A stretch of 36,041 nt of DNA from an uncultured Spartobacteria bacterium. GTDB lineage: Bacteria; Verrucomicrobiota; Verrucomicrobiia; Chthoniobacterales; Chthoniobacteraceae. The notes beneath the pieces were generated by a model. That model did no database searches. It saw only the letters and a program-made list of their open reading frames with translations, and had not been told where the DNA came from. Where the stretch lies: the NCBI GenBank assembly GCA_903929475.1, contig CAIYUV010000051.1, forward strand, positions 1 through 36,041, read 5' to 3'. The number at the start of each line of letters is the position of its first letter. Within the stretch, counting starts at the first letter, position 1. Of the stretch, positions 25,715 through 33,253 are shown one piece after another. The position numbers and the translations under genes were made by a program.

Positions 25715-26460
25715 AAAAGCAATTGCAACAACTCCGCCGCTTCTTCGTGAGAACGAAGAAGCTGAATCTCACCGCCACGCGCAACGCGATGCCCACAACC
25801 TATGAAGAGGACGACGAGGGAAGCAGCCGGCTCTCCGGCGCTTTCGTCGTCGTGCTGCTGCTACACGTCGTCGCCATCATCGGCGTCTTCGCCTTTTCGC
25901 GAATCAAGGAAAGCCGCTCCACGACGACGGGCAGCGCAGGAGTGCCCCCACAAAACACTGCGCCAGTGGACAAGGGCGCTGTGCATAAAGCATTATCCTC
26001 TGCGAGTGGAGCGGCCTCTGATCAGCATCAGACGGATGCCCAGAAAGCTTCGCCAGCACTTGCGGCGACGGGCAAAACTTACGTGGTAAAATCGGGCGAC
26101 AACCTCAACAAAATCTCAATCGCCTACAGCACCACGGTCACGGACTTGGTCTCCGCCAACAGTCTGAAAAACGAAAACGACATCCGCGCAGGACAGGTGC
26201 TCACCATTCCCGATGGCAGGGCCGCGAAGCTCGCGCCCGCGCCCGAGATCAAGCCGGTTGCGAAGACGCCGGCTGCCGCACCCGCCGCTGCGCCGGGCGT
26301 GCAGAGAGTCCACCTTGTTCAAAAGGGTGACACCGTTGCGAAAATCGCGCGCGACAACAACTGCACCTACGAGGAATTGGTGAAACTCAACAACATCAAG
26401 GATCCGAAAAAACTTCAGCCGGGCCAGAGTGTGAAAATTCCCGCTGTGAAAAAAGGCTAG
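25711..26460 (+). CDS. membrane-anchored LysM protein (NlpD-like position)
   Basis: A 249-residue protein with a cytoplasmic N-terminus of about 40 residues, one membrane helix (about 42-62), a Ser/Ala-rich linker, and two LysM modules (about 120-166 and 200-246), each with Y-V-V-K-S-G-D or L-V-Q-K-G-D at the start and P-G-Q-S/A-G-Q-V near the end. LysM modules bind the glycan strands of peptidoglycan. There is no LytM peptidase domain, so it is a binding or scaffolding protein rather than a full NlpD. Chlamydial clusters carry an nlpD gene at this same place between murD and ftsW, which supports a conserved PVC division or wall function. Start overlaps murD as ATGA. Confidence 0.88.
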   Translation: MKKQLQQLRRFFVRTKKLNLTATRNAMPTTYEEDDEGSSRLSGAFVVVLLLHVVAIIGVFAFSRIKESRSTTTGSAGVPPQNTAPVDKGAVHKALSSASGAASDQHQTDAQKASPALAATGKTYVVKSGDNLNKISIAYSTTVTDLVSANSLKNENDIRAGQVLTIPDGRAAKLAPAPEIKPVAKTPAAAPAAAPGVQRVHLVQKGDTVAKIARDNNCTYEELVKLNNIKDPKKLQPGQSVKIPAVKKG

Positions 26461-26490
26461 CAATCCGTTGCTAAGGCAGCGTCCGCACTG

Positions 26491-27654
26491 ATGCAAAAAC
26501 GATTCGTATTTCTGAATGTCTATGTGTTGCTCGTGGCCGTGGTGGCCTTGATCGGCATCGGAATCGTCATGCTCACAAGCACCGGTGCCTACGCGCAGGA
26601 CAACCACGGAGACCCGCAATACTACCTCAAGCGCCAGCTCGCATGGCTGGGAGTTGGCACCGTGCTGTGTGTGATTGGGGCGATTGTAGATTATCGCTGG
26701 ATGGAAAAGCGCTGGTGGATTCTTTATGCGTTCGCCGCAGCACTGCTGATTTGCTGCTTCGTGCCCGGCATTGGAAAAAGAATCAACGGCTCGCGTCGCT
26801 GGATCGGTGCGGTTGGGCAGACGTTGCAGCCGTCCGAGATTGCGAAGCTCGCCGTGCTGGTCGGGCTTGCATGGTGGTATTCGCGCAAGGAGGCGGTCTC
26901 GAAATCGTTTTTGGGCGGATTCGTGTATCCGTTGCTCGGAGTTTGCGTGCTCGTTGCGCTCATTGCGCCCGAGGTGGACCTCGGAACCTCGTCGCTGATT
27001 TTCGGAACGGCCGTGATGGTGATGTTTGTTGCAGGCGCGAGGCTCTGGTATCTCGGTGCCATCGCGATGGCGGGGTTTGGCGGACTTTTTCTGGCGGTGC
27101 GAATGATGCCCGAACGCGCAGGGCGACTGCTCGCATTTCTTCACCCGGAGAAATATCCGGACGACGCCTATCAGCAGGTGCAGGGGTTGATTGCATTTGG
27201 ATCGGGCGGCATCAGCGGACGCGGAATTGGCAACGGGATGCAGAAATTCGCCTACCTGCCCTACGCGCACACGGATTTTATTTTCCCGATGGTTGGCGAG
27301 GAAATGGGACTGTTTGCGACGCTCACGGTGGTGCTGCTTTTTCTCTTATTGCTGGTCGCGGGGACGGTGATCGCTACGCGCGCGTGTGATCGTTTTGGAA
27401 AGCTGCTCGGCTTTGGTATCGTCGCGCTGCTTGCGTTTCAGGCTGTGTTGAACATCGGCGTGACCACGATGGTTTTGCCGAACAAAGGGCTGGCGCTGCC
27501 GTTCATCAGCTATGGCGGATCGAACCTCGCATTCTGCCTCGCGGGCGTTGGCATCCTTGTGAGCATTTACCGTCGCGGGCTGGGGGAAAGGCCCGACCCC
27601 GAGGGCAGAGTTTTCGCAGCAAAGATAAAAACGCGGAAGACACCACGTATCTAA
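26491..27654 (+). CDS. ftsW: septal peptidoglycan glycosyltransferase FtsW (SEDS family)
   Basis: A 387-residue protein with about ten membrane helices. K-R-I-N-G-S-R-R-W-I, the Y-Q-Q-V-Q-G-L-I-A-F-G-S-G-G segment with G-R-G-I-G-N-G-M-Q-K, H-T-D-F-I-F-P-M-V-G-E-E and the final P-F-I-S-Y-G-G-S-N are SEDS signatures. FtsW polymerises lipid II at the division site together with FtsI. Position between murD and murG, rather than near rodA or mrdA-type genes, favours FtsW over RodA. It follows the LysM gene after 30 bases, the first non-overlapping junction after ftsI. Confidence 0.94.
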   Translation: MQKRFVFLNVYVLLVAVVALIGIGIVMLTSTGAYAQDNHGDPQYYLKRQLAWLGVGTVLCVIGAIVDYRWMEKRWWILYAFAAALLICCFVPGIGKRINGSRRWIGAVGQTLQPSEIAKLAVLVGLAWWYSRKEAVSKSFLGGFVYPLLGVCVLVALIAPEVDLGTSSLIFGTAVMVMFVAGARLWYLGAIAMAGFGGLFLAVRMMPERAGRLLAFLHPEKYPDDAYQQVQGLIAFGSGGISGRGIGNGMQKFAYLPYAHTDFIFPMVGEEMGLFATLTVVLLFLLLLVAGTVIATRACDRFGKLLGFGIVALLAFQAVLNIGVTTMVLPNKGLALPFISYGGSNLAFCLAGVGILVSIYRRGLGERPDPEGRVFAAKIKTRKTPRI

Positions 27655-27657
27655 GAC

Positions 27658-27825
27658 ATGACCACCACACAAACACCCGTCCAGCGAACCCTCAATGAAC
27701 TGCTCAGGCCTGCGCCGCAACCGGCGCGGCGCGAATGTAAGCTCATCGGCGAACCGTTCGTAAGCCCGGTCGCCAATATTCCGACGAATCGCACACCACT
27801 GTCGCCGACCAGCAAGCCGAGATGA
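27658..27825 (+). CDS. small ORF (55 codons) between ftsW and murG, unknown function
   Basis: An ATG three bases after the ftsW stop opens a 55-codon frame whose TGA overlaps the murG ATG as ATGA. The product is basic and Pro/Thr-rich, begins M-T-T-T-Q-T-P-V-Q-R, has a helical-looking R-T-L-N-E-L-L-R-P and one Cys, and has no membrane segment. I recognise no family. Placement is typical of a real coupled gene: the ATGA fit would otherwise leave an unusual 167-base gap in this tightly packed cluster. No clear Shine-Dalgarno is present, so it may be translated by ribosomes terminating at ftsW. Confidence 0.6.
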   Translation: MTTTQTPVQRTLNELLRPAPQPARRECKLIGEPFVSPVANIPTNRTPLSPTSKPR

Positions 27826-28907
27826 GATTTGTCATCGCGGCCGGCGGAACCGGCGGGCACTTGTTTCCGGGCCTCGCAGTGGGCGAGGTTCTGCTCGCGC
27901 GCGGTCACGAGGTGATGGTGCTGATTTCGGAGAAGGAAATTGACGCGCTCGCGACGCAGGGCCGGAGTGAGTTTCGCATCGAGAAGGTCGCGGGCGTTGG
28001 GCTGCAATCGAAGTCGCCGCTCGCGTTCTGGCGGTTTTGGATGGGATTGCAAACGGCGAAAAAACAGTGCGCGCGGCTTTACGATGAGTGGAAACCAGCG
28101 GCGGTGCTCGGCATGGGCGGATTCACTTGCTTCGCACCGATTGTCATCGGACGGAAGCGCGGGCTTCCGACGTTCGTCCACGAGTCGAACGCGATTCCCG
28201 GTCGTGCGAACAAACTGAATGCTCGTTACGTCACACGTGTGCTGCTCGGTTTCGCGGAATGTCGCGCTCATTTTCCCAAGGCGCAGTGCGAAGTCACCGG
28301 CACGCCCATCCGCAGCGCGCTCACACGGCCCGTGGAGAAAAGCTCGGCGCGTGCGGCGTTCGGACTTTCGCCGGAAAAAAGCACGATGCTGGTGATGGGA
28401 GGCAGCCAGGGCGCGAGCGGCATCAACAAAGCCGTCACAGCCGCACTGCCGAAGCTCGCGGGACGCGGGTTGCAAGCGATCCATCTCACGGGGAAGGGCG
28501 GCGAGGATTCCGTGCGCGATGCCTACGCGAAGGCTGGCGTGCCTGCGCACGTCGCGGCGTTTCACCATCGCATGGAGGAGGCATACGGAGCGGCGGACAT
28601 GGCCGTCGCGCGGAGCGGAGCCGCGAGCCTCACGGAGCTTTCGCACTTTGGCCTGCCCAGTGTGTTGATACCGTATCCATTCGCCGCCGATGATCACCAG
28701 ACTGCGAATGCGCAAATTTTTGATCGCGCAGGCGCAGGCGTGCTGTTGAAAGAAAGCGACGCCACCGGCGACACGCTCGCGCAGAAAATTTCATCGTTCC
28801 TCGACAACCCCGGACTGCTCGCAGCGATGTCGCAAAAAAGCCGGCAGCTTGCACCAACGCAGGCGGCCGGGCGCGTGGCGGACACCATTCTCACTTTCTG
28901 CACTTAA
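27822..28907 (+). CDS. murG: UDP-N-acetylglucosamine--MurNAc-(pentapeptide) pyrophosphoryl-undecaprenol GlcNAc transferase
   Basis: A 361-residue GT28 glycosyltransferase that turns lipid I into lipid II on the inner face of the membrane. The N-terminal G-G-T-G-G-H-L-F-P-G-L-A is the lipid I-binding glycine loop, and H-E-S-N-A-I-P-G-R-A-N and G-T-P-I-R are MurG-typical. The C-terminal half has G-G-S-Q-G-A and the UDP-GlcNAc-binding A-R-S-G-A-A-S-L-T-E with P-Y-P-F-A-A-D-D-H-Q-T-A-N-A. The length is normal. It starts within the end of the small 55-codon ORF and ends directly before murC-murB. Confidence 0.95.
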   Translation: MRFVIAAGGTGGHLFPGLAVGEVLLARGHEVMVLISEKEIDALATQGRSEFRIEKVAGVGLQSKSPLAFWRFWMGLQTAKKQCARLYDEWKPAAVLGMGGFTCFAPIVIGRKRGLPTFVHESNAIPGRANKLNARYVTRVLLGFAECRAHFPKAQCEVTGTPIRSALTRPVEKSSARAAFGLSPEKSTMLVMGGSQGASGINKAVTAALPKLAGRGLQAIHLTGKGGEDSVRDAYAKAGVPAHVAAFHHRMEEAYGAADMAVARSGAASLTELSHFGLPSVLIPYPFAADDHQTANAQIFDRAGAGVLLKESDATGDTLAQKISSFLDNPGLLAAMSQKSRQLAPTQAAGRVADTILTFCT

Positions 28908-31208
28908 ATGGACGGCAACCAACTGGCCAAATTTCTGACGCAAGGCGCGCGGCGCATCCACCTCATCGGCGTGGCGGGTTCCGGCATGAGCGGCATCGCC
29001 GGGCTGTGCCTTGCGCTCAAGCATCGCGTGAGCGGGAGTGACAAGGCGACGACCGAGGAGACGACACGCCTGCAAACGCTGGGGCTGGATTTCGCATCGC
29101 CGACAAACACGGAGAAGGTGCGCGATACAGAGTTGGTGATTTTTTCCTCGGCGATCAAACCGGGGCATCCCGACTACGATGCGACAAAAAAAGCTGGAGT
29201 TCCCATGGTGCGACGCGCTGATGCGCTGGCGGCGATCATGCGGCAGAAGCGCGGGATCGTTGTTGGAGGGATGCACGGAAAGACGACGACGAGCGCGATG
29301 GCGGCTCATGTGCTGCGCGCAGGCGGCGTGCGACCATCGCATTATGTCGGCGCGGAAATTCCTATCCTTGGCGTGAACGCGCAGTGGGATGCATCGGGCG
29401 AATGGTTCGTGGCAGAGGCGGACGAGAGCGACGGCACCATCGTGAATTACCACCCGGAGCACGCGATCATCCTCAACATCGAGGAGGAGCATCTGGATTT
29501 TTACGCCGACCTCGCGGCCATCGAACGTGCGTTCGAGCAGTTGCTCGCGCAGACCAGCGGGAAGGTTTTCTTTTGCGCCGACGACCCGAACGCCTCGCGC
29601 CTCTGCACCAAACACCACGGTGCGATTTCGTTCGGGGAGTCGCGCGCAGCTTTCTACCGCTTCGACGCGCTGCACACTAAGGACTTTCAGTCGCACTTCG
29701 TCGTGTCGCGCGGCGGAGAACCGCTCGGCGCGGTGACGCTGAACGTGCCGGGTCGGCACAACGTGAGCAACGCTACCGGAGTGATCGCGCTCGCGACGGA
29801 AATCGGCGTGCCGTTTGCAAAGATCGCGGAGGCGCTGGAGACATTCCGCGGTGCGCGGCGGCGTTTTGAAATCAAGTATCGCAGCGAGCGGTTCATGATC
29901 GTGGACGACTACGGGCATCATCCCACGGAAATCCGCGCCACGCTTGCGAGTGCTCGCGGCACGGGGCGCAAACGCGTGCTCACCATGTTCCAGCCGCACC
30001 GCTACACGCGCACGCAGGCGCTCAAGGATGAATTTGGCCGCGCGTTTGCGGAGACGGATTTGCTTTTCCTCGCCGACGTTTATCCCGCGAGCGAACAGCC
30101 GATTCCTGGTGTGAGCGGTCAGACAATCGTGGATGCGATCTCGCAGCAGAGCGGACAGGACGGCGTTTTTTACCAGCCGAACCGCGAGCAGATTCAATAT
30201 GACCTCGGACGGATGCTGGAACCGGGCGATCTCGTGCTGAGTCTCGGTGCGGGAAATATCCACGAACAGGCTTCGCGGTTGAAAGATGATGTGGCGATGC
30301 TTGATGCCTTGCTCGATGTGATGGGTGCTGGCGCGATCAAACTCTACGAGCCGCTCGCAAAACACACGACGATGCGCGTCGGCGGGCCTGCACAATTTTG
30401 GGCGGAGCCGGAGACCGAGGAGGGTTTCGCACGGCTGGTGAAATTTACGACGGAGCGCGGGATACCGCTTTTCGTGATGGGACGTGGCTCAAACTTGCTC
30501 GTCCGCGATGGTGGAATTCGCGGTGTGGTTGTGCATCTCACGCGTGGCGAATTTAAAAAACTCGATGTGCAGGGCGAACTCATCACCGCAGGCGTCGGCG
30601 TGAAGCAGCGCGAGCTGGCAATCGCGGCGCGTGATGCGAGCATCGGCGGCTTCGAGTGGTTTGAGGGCATCCCCGGAAATATCGGCGGTGCGCTGCGCAT
30701 GAACGCGGGGGCGATGGGCGGGGAGACGTTCCGTCAGGTCGTGAGCGTGCGCTACGTGGACAAGTTTGGAGAATTCCACACGCGGACGCCGCACGAGATG
30801 GTCGTCCACTATCGCGATGTGCCATCGCTCGCGCACAATTTCGCCGTCTCCGCGACCTTCCGCGGCCAGCCGGATGCGCCGGAGGAGATCGCGCGGAAGC
30901 TGGATGAATCCATGCAAAAGCGCCGCACGTCGCAGCCGAAGGAATCGAGTGCAGGCTGCATTTTCAAAAATCCGGGGCAGATTCCTGCCGGAAAACTGAT
31001 TGATGAATTAGGACTGAAAGGCGCGCGAGTCGGGGGCGCGAAAGTTTCCGAGGTGCATGGAAATTTCATCGTGAACGACGGTGGCGCCACAGCGGCGGAC
31101 GTGCTGGCGATCATCGCAAAAATCACGGACGCAGCGAAACGTGAGCGCGGGATCGAGTTGCACACCGAGGTGCAGATTGTGGGTGAGGAAGGGGGGCTTG
31201 GCGAATGA
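28908..31208 (+). CDS. murC-murB: MurC-MurB fusion: UDP-MurNAc--L-alanine ligase plus UDP-N-acetylenolpyruvoylglucosamine reductase
   Basis: A 766-residue fusion. MurC occupies about 1-470: G-V-A-G-S-G-M-S-G-I-A-G near the start, the ATP loop G-M122-H-G-K125-T-T-T, and D-D-Y-G-H337-H-P-T-E. MurB spans about 478-766: an FAD-binding part with T-M-R-V-G-G-P-A, G-R-G-S-N-L-L-V-R-D-G-G, then G-I-P-G-N-I-G-G-A-L-R-M-N-A-G-A and S-A-G-C684-I-F-K-N-P. Cys occupies the position where E. coli MurB has its proton-donating Ser. MurB makes UDP-MurNAc and MurC uses it at once, so fusion links consecutive steps. No stop or frameshift separates the halves, and the linker is short. It begins immediately after the murG stop. 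Confidence 0.95.
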   Translation: MDGNQLAKFLTQGARRIHLIGVAGSGMSGIAGLCLALKHRVSGSDKATTEETTRLQTLGLDFASPTNTEKVRDTELVIFSSAIKPGHPDYDATKKAGVPMVRRADALAAIMRQKRGIVVGGMHGKTTTSAMAAHVLRAGGVRPSHYVGAEIPILGVNAQWDASGEWFVAEADESDGTIVNYHPEHAIILNIEEEHLDFYADLAAIERAFEQLLAQTSGKVFFCADDPNASRLCTKHHGAISFGESRAAFYRFDALHTKDFQSHFVVSRGGEPLGAVTLNVPGRHNVSNATGVIALATEIGVPFAKIAEALETFRGARRRFEIKYRSERFMIVDDYGHHPTEIRATLASARGTGRKRVLTMFQPHRYTRTQALKDEFGRAFAETDLLFLADVYPASEQPIPGVSGQTIVDAISQQSGQDGVFYQPNREQIQYDLGRMLEPGDLVLSLGAGNIHEQASRLKDDVAMLDALLDVMGAGAIKLYEPLAKHTTMRVGGPAQFWAEPETEEGFARLVKFTTERGIPLFVMGRGSNLLVRDGGIRGVVVHLTRGEFKKLDVQGELITAGVGVKQRELAIAARDASIGGFEWFEGIPGNIGGALRMNAGAMGGETFRQVVSVRYVDKFGEFHTRTPHEMVVHYRDVPSLAHNFAVSATFRGQPDAPEEIARKLDESMQKRRTSQPKESSAGCIFKNPGQIPAGKLIDELGLKGARVGGAKVSEVHGNFIVNDGGATAADVLAIIAKITDAAKRERGIELHTEVQIVGEEGGLGE

Positions 31209-31292
31209 ACAGGCTTTTTTCGCAAGAACCCGGCGTGCGCGTCGTATCAACTTTTGATGAAAACCAATTCGATGTCGCTTGATCTTACCAAT

Positions 31293-32189
31293 ATGAAAAT
31301 CGCCGTCCTCATGGGCGGGCCCGGGTCGGAGCGGAAAGTTTCGCTCAAGTCCGGCGAGGGAGTTGTTTCCGCTCTGCGCTTGATGGGCGCGGATGTGACT
31401 GCGGTGGATGTCGCAGATGAAAACTTTGCGCTGCCGGAAGGGACGCAGCTTGCGTTCAATGTGATTCACGGAACGTTTGGCGAAGACGGGCAGGTGCAGC
31501 GCATCCTCGATGCGCGCGGCGTGCCTTACACGGGCGAGGGTGTGCGCGGGAGCGAGCTGGCGATTGACAAGATTGCGACGAAGCAGCGGCTTGTTGAACG
31601 CGGTGTGCCGACAGCGAAGTTCGAAATTATCCGCAACGGTGCGCGGCCATCGCTGCCGCTGCCGCTCGTGATCAAGGCCCCGAAGGAGGGGAGTAGCGTT
31701 GGTGTCTATATCGTGAAGGACGAGGCGGAGCTTGAGAAGTCGCTGGCGGTGGCTTGGAAATTTGGGAGCGAGCTGCTCGTCGAGCAGTTCATCGCGGGGC
31801 GTGAATTGACGGTGGGCGTGGTGGGCGATCTTGCTCTGCCGGTGATCGAGATCGTGGCGAAGAAGGATTTTTACAACTTCGAGAACAAGTATCCGTTTTT
31901 GAATCCCAACGCGGCGGGTGCGGATCATTTTTGCCCAGCTCCGCTTTCGCCGGAAATCACTGCGCTCGTTCAGCGCACGGGAATCGCCGCGCACCGCGCG
32001 CTCGATCTTGAAATTTATTCACGAATGGACATTCTGCTCACCGACGCGGGTGAGCCGTTTGTGCTCGAAGTGAACACGATTCCTGGCATGACGCCGTCGT
32101 CGCTACTGCCCGAGGCCGCAGCGGCCGTGGGCATCAGCTACGCCGAATTGTGCCGTCGTATTATCGAACTTTCACTCGCCCGTTTTTAG
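31293..32189 (+). CDS. ddl: D-alanine--D-alanine ligase
   Basis: A 298-residue ATP-grasp enzyme. V-L-M-G-G-P-G-S-E-R-K-V-S-L is the first substrate loop, followed by H-G-T-F-G-E-D-G, Y-T-G-E-G-V-R-G-S, the ATP-binding K-A-P-K-E-G-S-S-V-G-V and E-V-N-T-I-P-G-M-T near the end. It supplies D-Ala-D-Ala to MurF. Starting at 31293 gives the usual DdlB N-terminus; ATGs at 31257 or 31272 are possible and would lengthen it by 12 or 7 residues. There is no strong ribosome binding site before any of them. A 25-codon ORF (31205-31282) starting at the murC-murB stop ends ten bases before 31293 and may couple translation. Confidence 0.92.
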   Translation: MKIAVLMGGPGSERKVSLKSGEGVVSALRLMGADVTAVDVADENFALPEGTQLAFNVIHGTFGEDGQVQRILDARGVPYTGEGVRGSELAIDKIATKQRLVERGVPTAKFEIIRNGARPSLPLPLVIKAPKEGSSVGVYIVKDEAELEKSLAVAWKFGSELLVEQFIAGRELTVGVVGDLALPVIEIVAKKDFYNFENKYPFLNPNAAGADHFCPAPLSPEITALVQRTGIAAHRALDLEIYSRMDILLTDAGEPFVLEVNTIPGMTPSSLLPEAAAAVGISYAELCRRIIELSLARF

Positions 32190-32191
32190 CC

Positions 32192-33253
32192 ATGTCCAAA
32201 CGCCGCATTTCCAATAAAAAACTCACGACTGCCCGCGAGCATCGGAAAAAATACATCATCAAGGGCGTGGTGAAACGAGGGACGAACCCGCGCATCCAGG
32301 CGGCGGGGCGTTCGGCGGGGCGTCTGTTGAAAGTGGTGTTCGTCGTGGCGCTGCTAGTGGGATTGGGGATCGGCGCGAAGGAAGGGTATCGCAAATTGTT
32401 TTGGGAGAATCCGGATTATGCGTTGAAGGAAGTGCGCTATTCGACGGACGGATCGCTGACGCGTGAGATGGCGATTGCGGTGACGGGATTCAAAGAGGGC
32501 CGGAATATTTTTGGCTACCGGCTGGACTCGGGGCGCGATGCGCTGAAGGCGCTGCCGCAGGTGGAGAATGTGGAAATTCGCCGCTATCTGCCAAACCGGA
32601 TCGAGATCACACTCACGGAGCGTAAGCCCGTCGCGTGGGTGACAGCGCGCGTTTCGGACGATCCTGCGAAGAGCGAACGCTCGCACCTGCTCGATGCGCG
32701 CGGGCTTGTTTTCAAGCCGAAGCGTTTGTTGCCCGAGTATGATCCGCTACCGGTGATCGGCGGTGTGGAAATGGGCGACATCGTTCCGGGAAAACCGATT
32801 GGAAAAGCCGAGGTGGTGACTGCGCTGGAATTGTTGCGGCGGACGAATGAATCGGGCGATTTCAAAATTCTTTCGATGGATGTATCGAAGGGCTACTGCA
32901 TCACGGCGACGGATCAAAAGCGGGCGCAGCTCACATTTGGACTGGATGAGGTGGAGTCGCAGCTCAAGCGGCTGACGATTGTGCAGCGTGAGGCGGCGCT
33001 GATGACGCAGGAGGTGAAGACGGTGAATTTGATGCTCGCGCGGAATATCCCGGTGACATTCGTGACTTCGCCCGATGCGGAGCCGGAGCCGGTGATGGAG
33101 GCACCTATTCCGAAGGCGAAATTGATTGGAGCCGATCCGGCGAAGGGGGCGAAGCCCGCGCCGACTGGCACCAAGAGAAACGACAAAAACAAGGACACGC
33201 CGAAGAGCGAGGGCGATGGTGTGCTCAAAAGTTTCCGCCGGAGGCAGGCATAA
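32192..33253 (+). CDS. ftsQ: cell division protein FtsQ
   Basis: A 353-residue single-span protein. A basic cytoplasmic tail of about 40 residues precedes the membrane helix (about 43-63). The POTRA domain (Y-A-L-K-E-V-R-Y onward) and the FtsQ beta domain (V-E-I-R-R-Y-L-P-N-R-I-E-I-T-L-T-E-R-K-P-V-A, then the D-A-R-G-L-V-F region) follow. The C-terminal 50 residues are Pro/Lys-rich and end in G343-V-L-K-S-F-R-R-R-Q-A, an extension not usual for FtsQ and similar to the end of the class A PBP in this window. FtsQ recruits FtsL/FtsB and later FtsW-FtsI. It starts two bases after ddl and overlaps ftsA (TAATG). Confidence 0.88.
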   Translation: MSKRRISNKKLTTAREHRKKYIIKGVVKRGTNPRIQAAGRSAGRLLKVVFVVALLVGLGIGAKEGYRKLFWENPDYALKEVRYSTDGSLTREMAIAVTGFKEGRNIFGYRLDSGRDALKALPQVENVEIRRYLPNRIEITLTERKPVAWVTARVSDDPAKSERSHLLDARGLVFKPKRLLPEYDPLPVIGGVEMGDIVPGKPIGKAEVVTALELLRRTNESGDFKILSMDVSKGYCITATDQKRAQLTFGLDEVESQLKRLTIVQREAALMTQEVKTVNLMLARNIPVTFVTSPDAEPEPVMEAPIPKAKLIGADPAKGAKPAPTGTKRNDKNKDTPKSEGDGVLKSFRRRQA

